Source of the DNA: Pseudisothecium myosuroides
Taxonomy: Eukaryota > Streptophyta > Bryopsida > Hypnales > Lembophyllaceae
Assembly (NCBI GenBank): GCA_951799445.1
Contig: OX637288.1
Location: forward strand, 48,685,288-48,749,287
Length of the DNA stretch: 64,000 bases
Direction of reading: 5' to 3'
Position 1 is the stretch's first letter; the number at the start of each line of letters is the position of its first letter. A model generated the notes under the pieces. It saw only the letters and a list, made by a program, of their open reading frames with translations. It did no database searches and was not told where the DNA came from. Position numbers and translations under genes: made by a program. Of the stretch, positions 61,713 to 64,000 are shown in pieces.

Positions 61713-63059
61713 TGCTGTAGTAGTCCTTACATTTGAAAGAGCAAAATGGGACCTCCCATCACTCCTTTAAAATGTTATATCTTTCCTTAATCCATAAAGG
61801 TCGCGGAGGACGTTTTCCGGACAATGAATGACAAAAAATCTCTCCATGCAGGAGAGAAGTGTAATCCAAGGAATTGCTCGCGGTATCATGAGGAGTGCCG
61901 CGAATGTATCCAGTAGTCCATTGCGACATGAAGCCCGAGAACAGTGTCCTCAACGAAAGCTTTTGTCCCAAAGTTTCGGATTTCGGCTTGGAGAAACCAG
62001 TTCTAGCCGGTTGCGAGGCCAGGAGCGTCACATTCCCACCATTCCCACCATTTGATTGAGAGGCACACGGGGCTACGTACCTGGCTCGGGAAGAGTGGGA
62101 CGCAAATTTGCCATTAATTGCCCAGGCAGATGTGTACTGCAGTGCAGCTACGGCATGTTGCTATTTGAGCTTGTGTGGGAAAGCTCGTGCAAATGCTCGA
62201 GGGGATTGTCTCCGTCGACCTCCGCCTGATTCCCTCATAATCCGAATGCTGGAACTGCCCGTGATCTGACTCATTTGGTGCATCATTCAATTCCTTCAGG
62301 CTGATTTCGTCGATCATGCGCATTACAGTGGCTTCTGTGTAATTAATTAAGCTCCTGTCCATGCCATTGCAACCAGCTATGCATTGTAGTATTAGCTGCT
62401 TGCGCGATATCAATTTTCGCCATCAATCATGCTGAACGATGTTCATGTCATCTCCTTATTCAAAGATGTGAATCGTCCTCATGACCCAATAACTATTCTG
62501 TCTCTCTAGAACTTCTTCAAATTCACAACAAAAGATTGACGCTGATAAGTGCCGCATGAATAGAGTTTCTGTATCAGCACTCGCATTCGAAACCCTGGTA
62601 AATAGTGTATAACCGTGTGGTCGTGCGTCATCATTCTTTTGCAAATCTGTGGGATCTTCGTCTTTAATGAGGCTGGTCTTTTGCTCTCTCCAGGCTCACT
62701 TACTGAAATCTGTGCTTGATTTCCGCTGCTTGGAACCATTGTCACCGATTTTCGAAGTGAGAATTTCTGTAATTTCAGTTGGAAACTTACTATGTTGATT
62801 CACTTATAAGATCCGGTAATCTATGAGTTTTGGGTAGCCATCACTTGAATTAGCGCTTCGTTTTCTCAAGTACTAGCTGGATTTGCTGATTCGAAGTTGC
62901 CCAAGTGAAGACGGTGTCCGCGAGTGTCCTCGCCCTCCTCCTCCTCGTGGGCGCCACTTCCATGGCCGTGTCGCCGTGAGTGCCGATGTGGAGGTCCTCG
63001 CTCCTCAGGGACGCCACTTACGCGATAAAGGTAAAGGAGCAGGACAGCCTGTGGTTGGT
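61713..63059. other. Unassigned, G+C-richer sequence
   Basis: The sequence looks single-copy. Small frames at 61828-62055 and, on the minus strand, 62114-62413 and 62456-62745 show no recognised family. It may be the promoter region of the gene that starts further right. Confidence 0.3.
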
Positions 63060-63684
63060 TAACTTTTTATGCCCCCTGGGCCGGTCCCTGCAAGAATCTG
63101 GCGCCGACAAGAGACCACGTCGACACTCCTGACTCCCGACCCCATTCACACCACTAAAAGGCAACAGCCCCGTTCACACCGCGCTCCCCCAGTCCTTGGC
63201 TCACAGCACACCAGCACGCCTCTTCTACTACTGACCGTCACAACCATCTGCTTTTCGCTTCGTCCCGTCAATCATTCTGCGCGACCTCCTTTGATCCCTC
63301 TTGAAAATCCTTTCTCTCCATCTGCTGCTCTCTCTCTGCCATTCTGTGCGGGCTGTCAGTGCGTTAAGCGCTTGCAAATTCGTGCTTGAATTTCGCGACG
63401 GGGCGCATTTCGTGTCCGTTCTTGCGGTTCTTGGGAGGAAGCGGGGGAGCGACTCCGGACTGGCTGCCTTGTTTTAAGCTTGAGCTCGTTGATGTGAGAA
63501 GCGCACTTTGGAATTTGGAGTCAGTTTTGGGTTCAAGAGTTTGGCTCACTGGAAGAGTGGGAGAGGTGGTCTTGTTGGGTATCCAGGGGATCGAAGCAGG
63601 TTGCTGTGGGAGGGTGGGAATCTGAGACCAAGATGTTTTCACCGCTGTTCGCTCTTCACTCTCGTAGTTGGACGAGTTGCTAAC
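63060..63684 (+). other. Probable first (leader) exon of a gene running off the window
   Basis: This is a pyrimidine-rich, G+C-balanced segment ending at a perfect donor (GCTAAC then GTAAGTATT, 63685). Frames from 63386 and 63508 are open but have no recognised domain, so the exon is probably mainly 5' untranslated. CT-rich sequence such as TCCATCTGCTGCTCTCTCTCT at 63318-63340 is typical of plant leaders. The coding part would lie beyond 64000. Confidence 0.35.
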
Positions 63685-64000
63685 GTAAGTATTCTCCAAC
63701 GTTACGATGGCCTGATCTTAGAGCATCTTCGAGTGGAATATTGCCTTACTGGACAGGCGGGAACCACGTTGACTATTGATACAAACTATTGTGGGCTGGA
63801 ATATGTGTTTTGTATAATTTCTTGTTATGGAGAAGACGGAGGTGGGGTTAGTAGTTAAAGAATCTTCCTATTATTATTAAACTTCCTTGCCTGGGTGCTT
63901 GTGAAGTTGGGATGTGTGCCTTAGACTGCTTGGCGCAGGGCTGACGTTAGTTAGTGTGAGTTCTAAAGAATGTAGTGGCTCCCGTTGCGTTTCAGATTTC

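Overview
The window looks like nuclear DNA of a land plant, most likely a bryophyte or another early-diverging lineage. Supporting evidence: spliceosomal introns mostly of 90-350 bp with GT-AG ends, plant gene families (an XTH, GPI-anchored lipid-transfer proteins, plant-type cytosolic GluRS, plant-type DEAH splicing helicase), teloboxes (AAACCCTA) in introns and leaders, a nuclear piece of mitochondrial nad9 that reads like a bryophyte sequence, and long AT-rich intergenic tracts full of transposon debris. The species call is inference. No rRNA, tRNA, CRISPR or bacterial operon was seen.

Layout. 1-4145: right-hand part of an AT-rich Helentron-type (Helitron2) rolling-circle element, with an exonuclease-endonuclease-phosphatase (EEP) domain and an OTU cysteine protease frame that continues, after one in-frame TAG, into a domain I do not recognise. 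Its edge abuts a truncated MITE. 4136-8600: MITEs and unassigned sequence. 8622-12489 (+): four-exon XTH with an N-terminal membrane anchor and a Stowaway-like MITE in an intron. 13598-14038: long fold-back. 16270-17709 (-): intronless protein with three lipid-transfer domains and proline-rich linkers. 18.4-26 kb: at least five MITE types, including Harbinger-like, Emigrant/pogo-like and fold-back elements. 27.2-30.8 kb: rearranged Ty3/gypsy retrotransposon with part of it inverted. 32.1 kb: GC-rich tandem repeat. 35418-38146 (-): cytosolic glutamyl-tRNA synthetase. 39973-47655 (-): 26-exon DEAH helicase of the PRP2/DHX16 family. 48.9-62 kb: gene-poor repeats, including a ~0.9 kb TTAA-bounded family, more MITEs and a nad9 insertion. 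61.8-64 kb: GC-richer single-copy-looking sequence, probably the 5' part of a gene leaving the window.

The four well-supported host genes are unrelated housekeeping or cell-wall genes: wall remodelling (XTH), surface lipid transfer (LTPG-like), translation (GluRS) and splicing (DEAH helicase). I see no operon-like cooperation. The main unusual content is the mobile DNA: the EEP-OTU-unknown coding module, one MITE family (TA/AGGTAGGAGG ends) present at least seven times, and a possible piggyBac-like non-autonomous family. Exon boundaries were read by eye from splice signals and reading-frame continuity, not by alignment.
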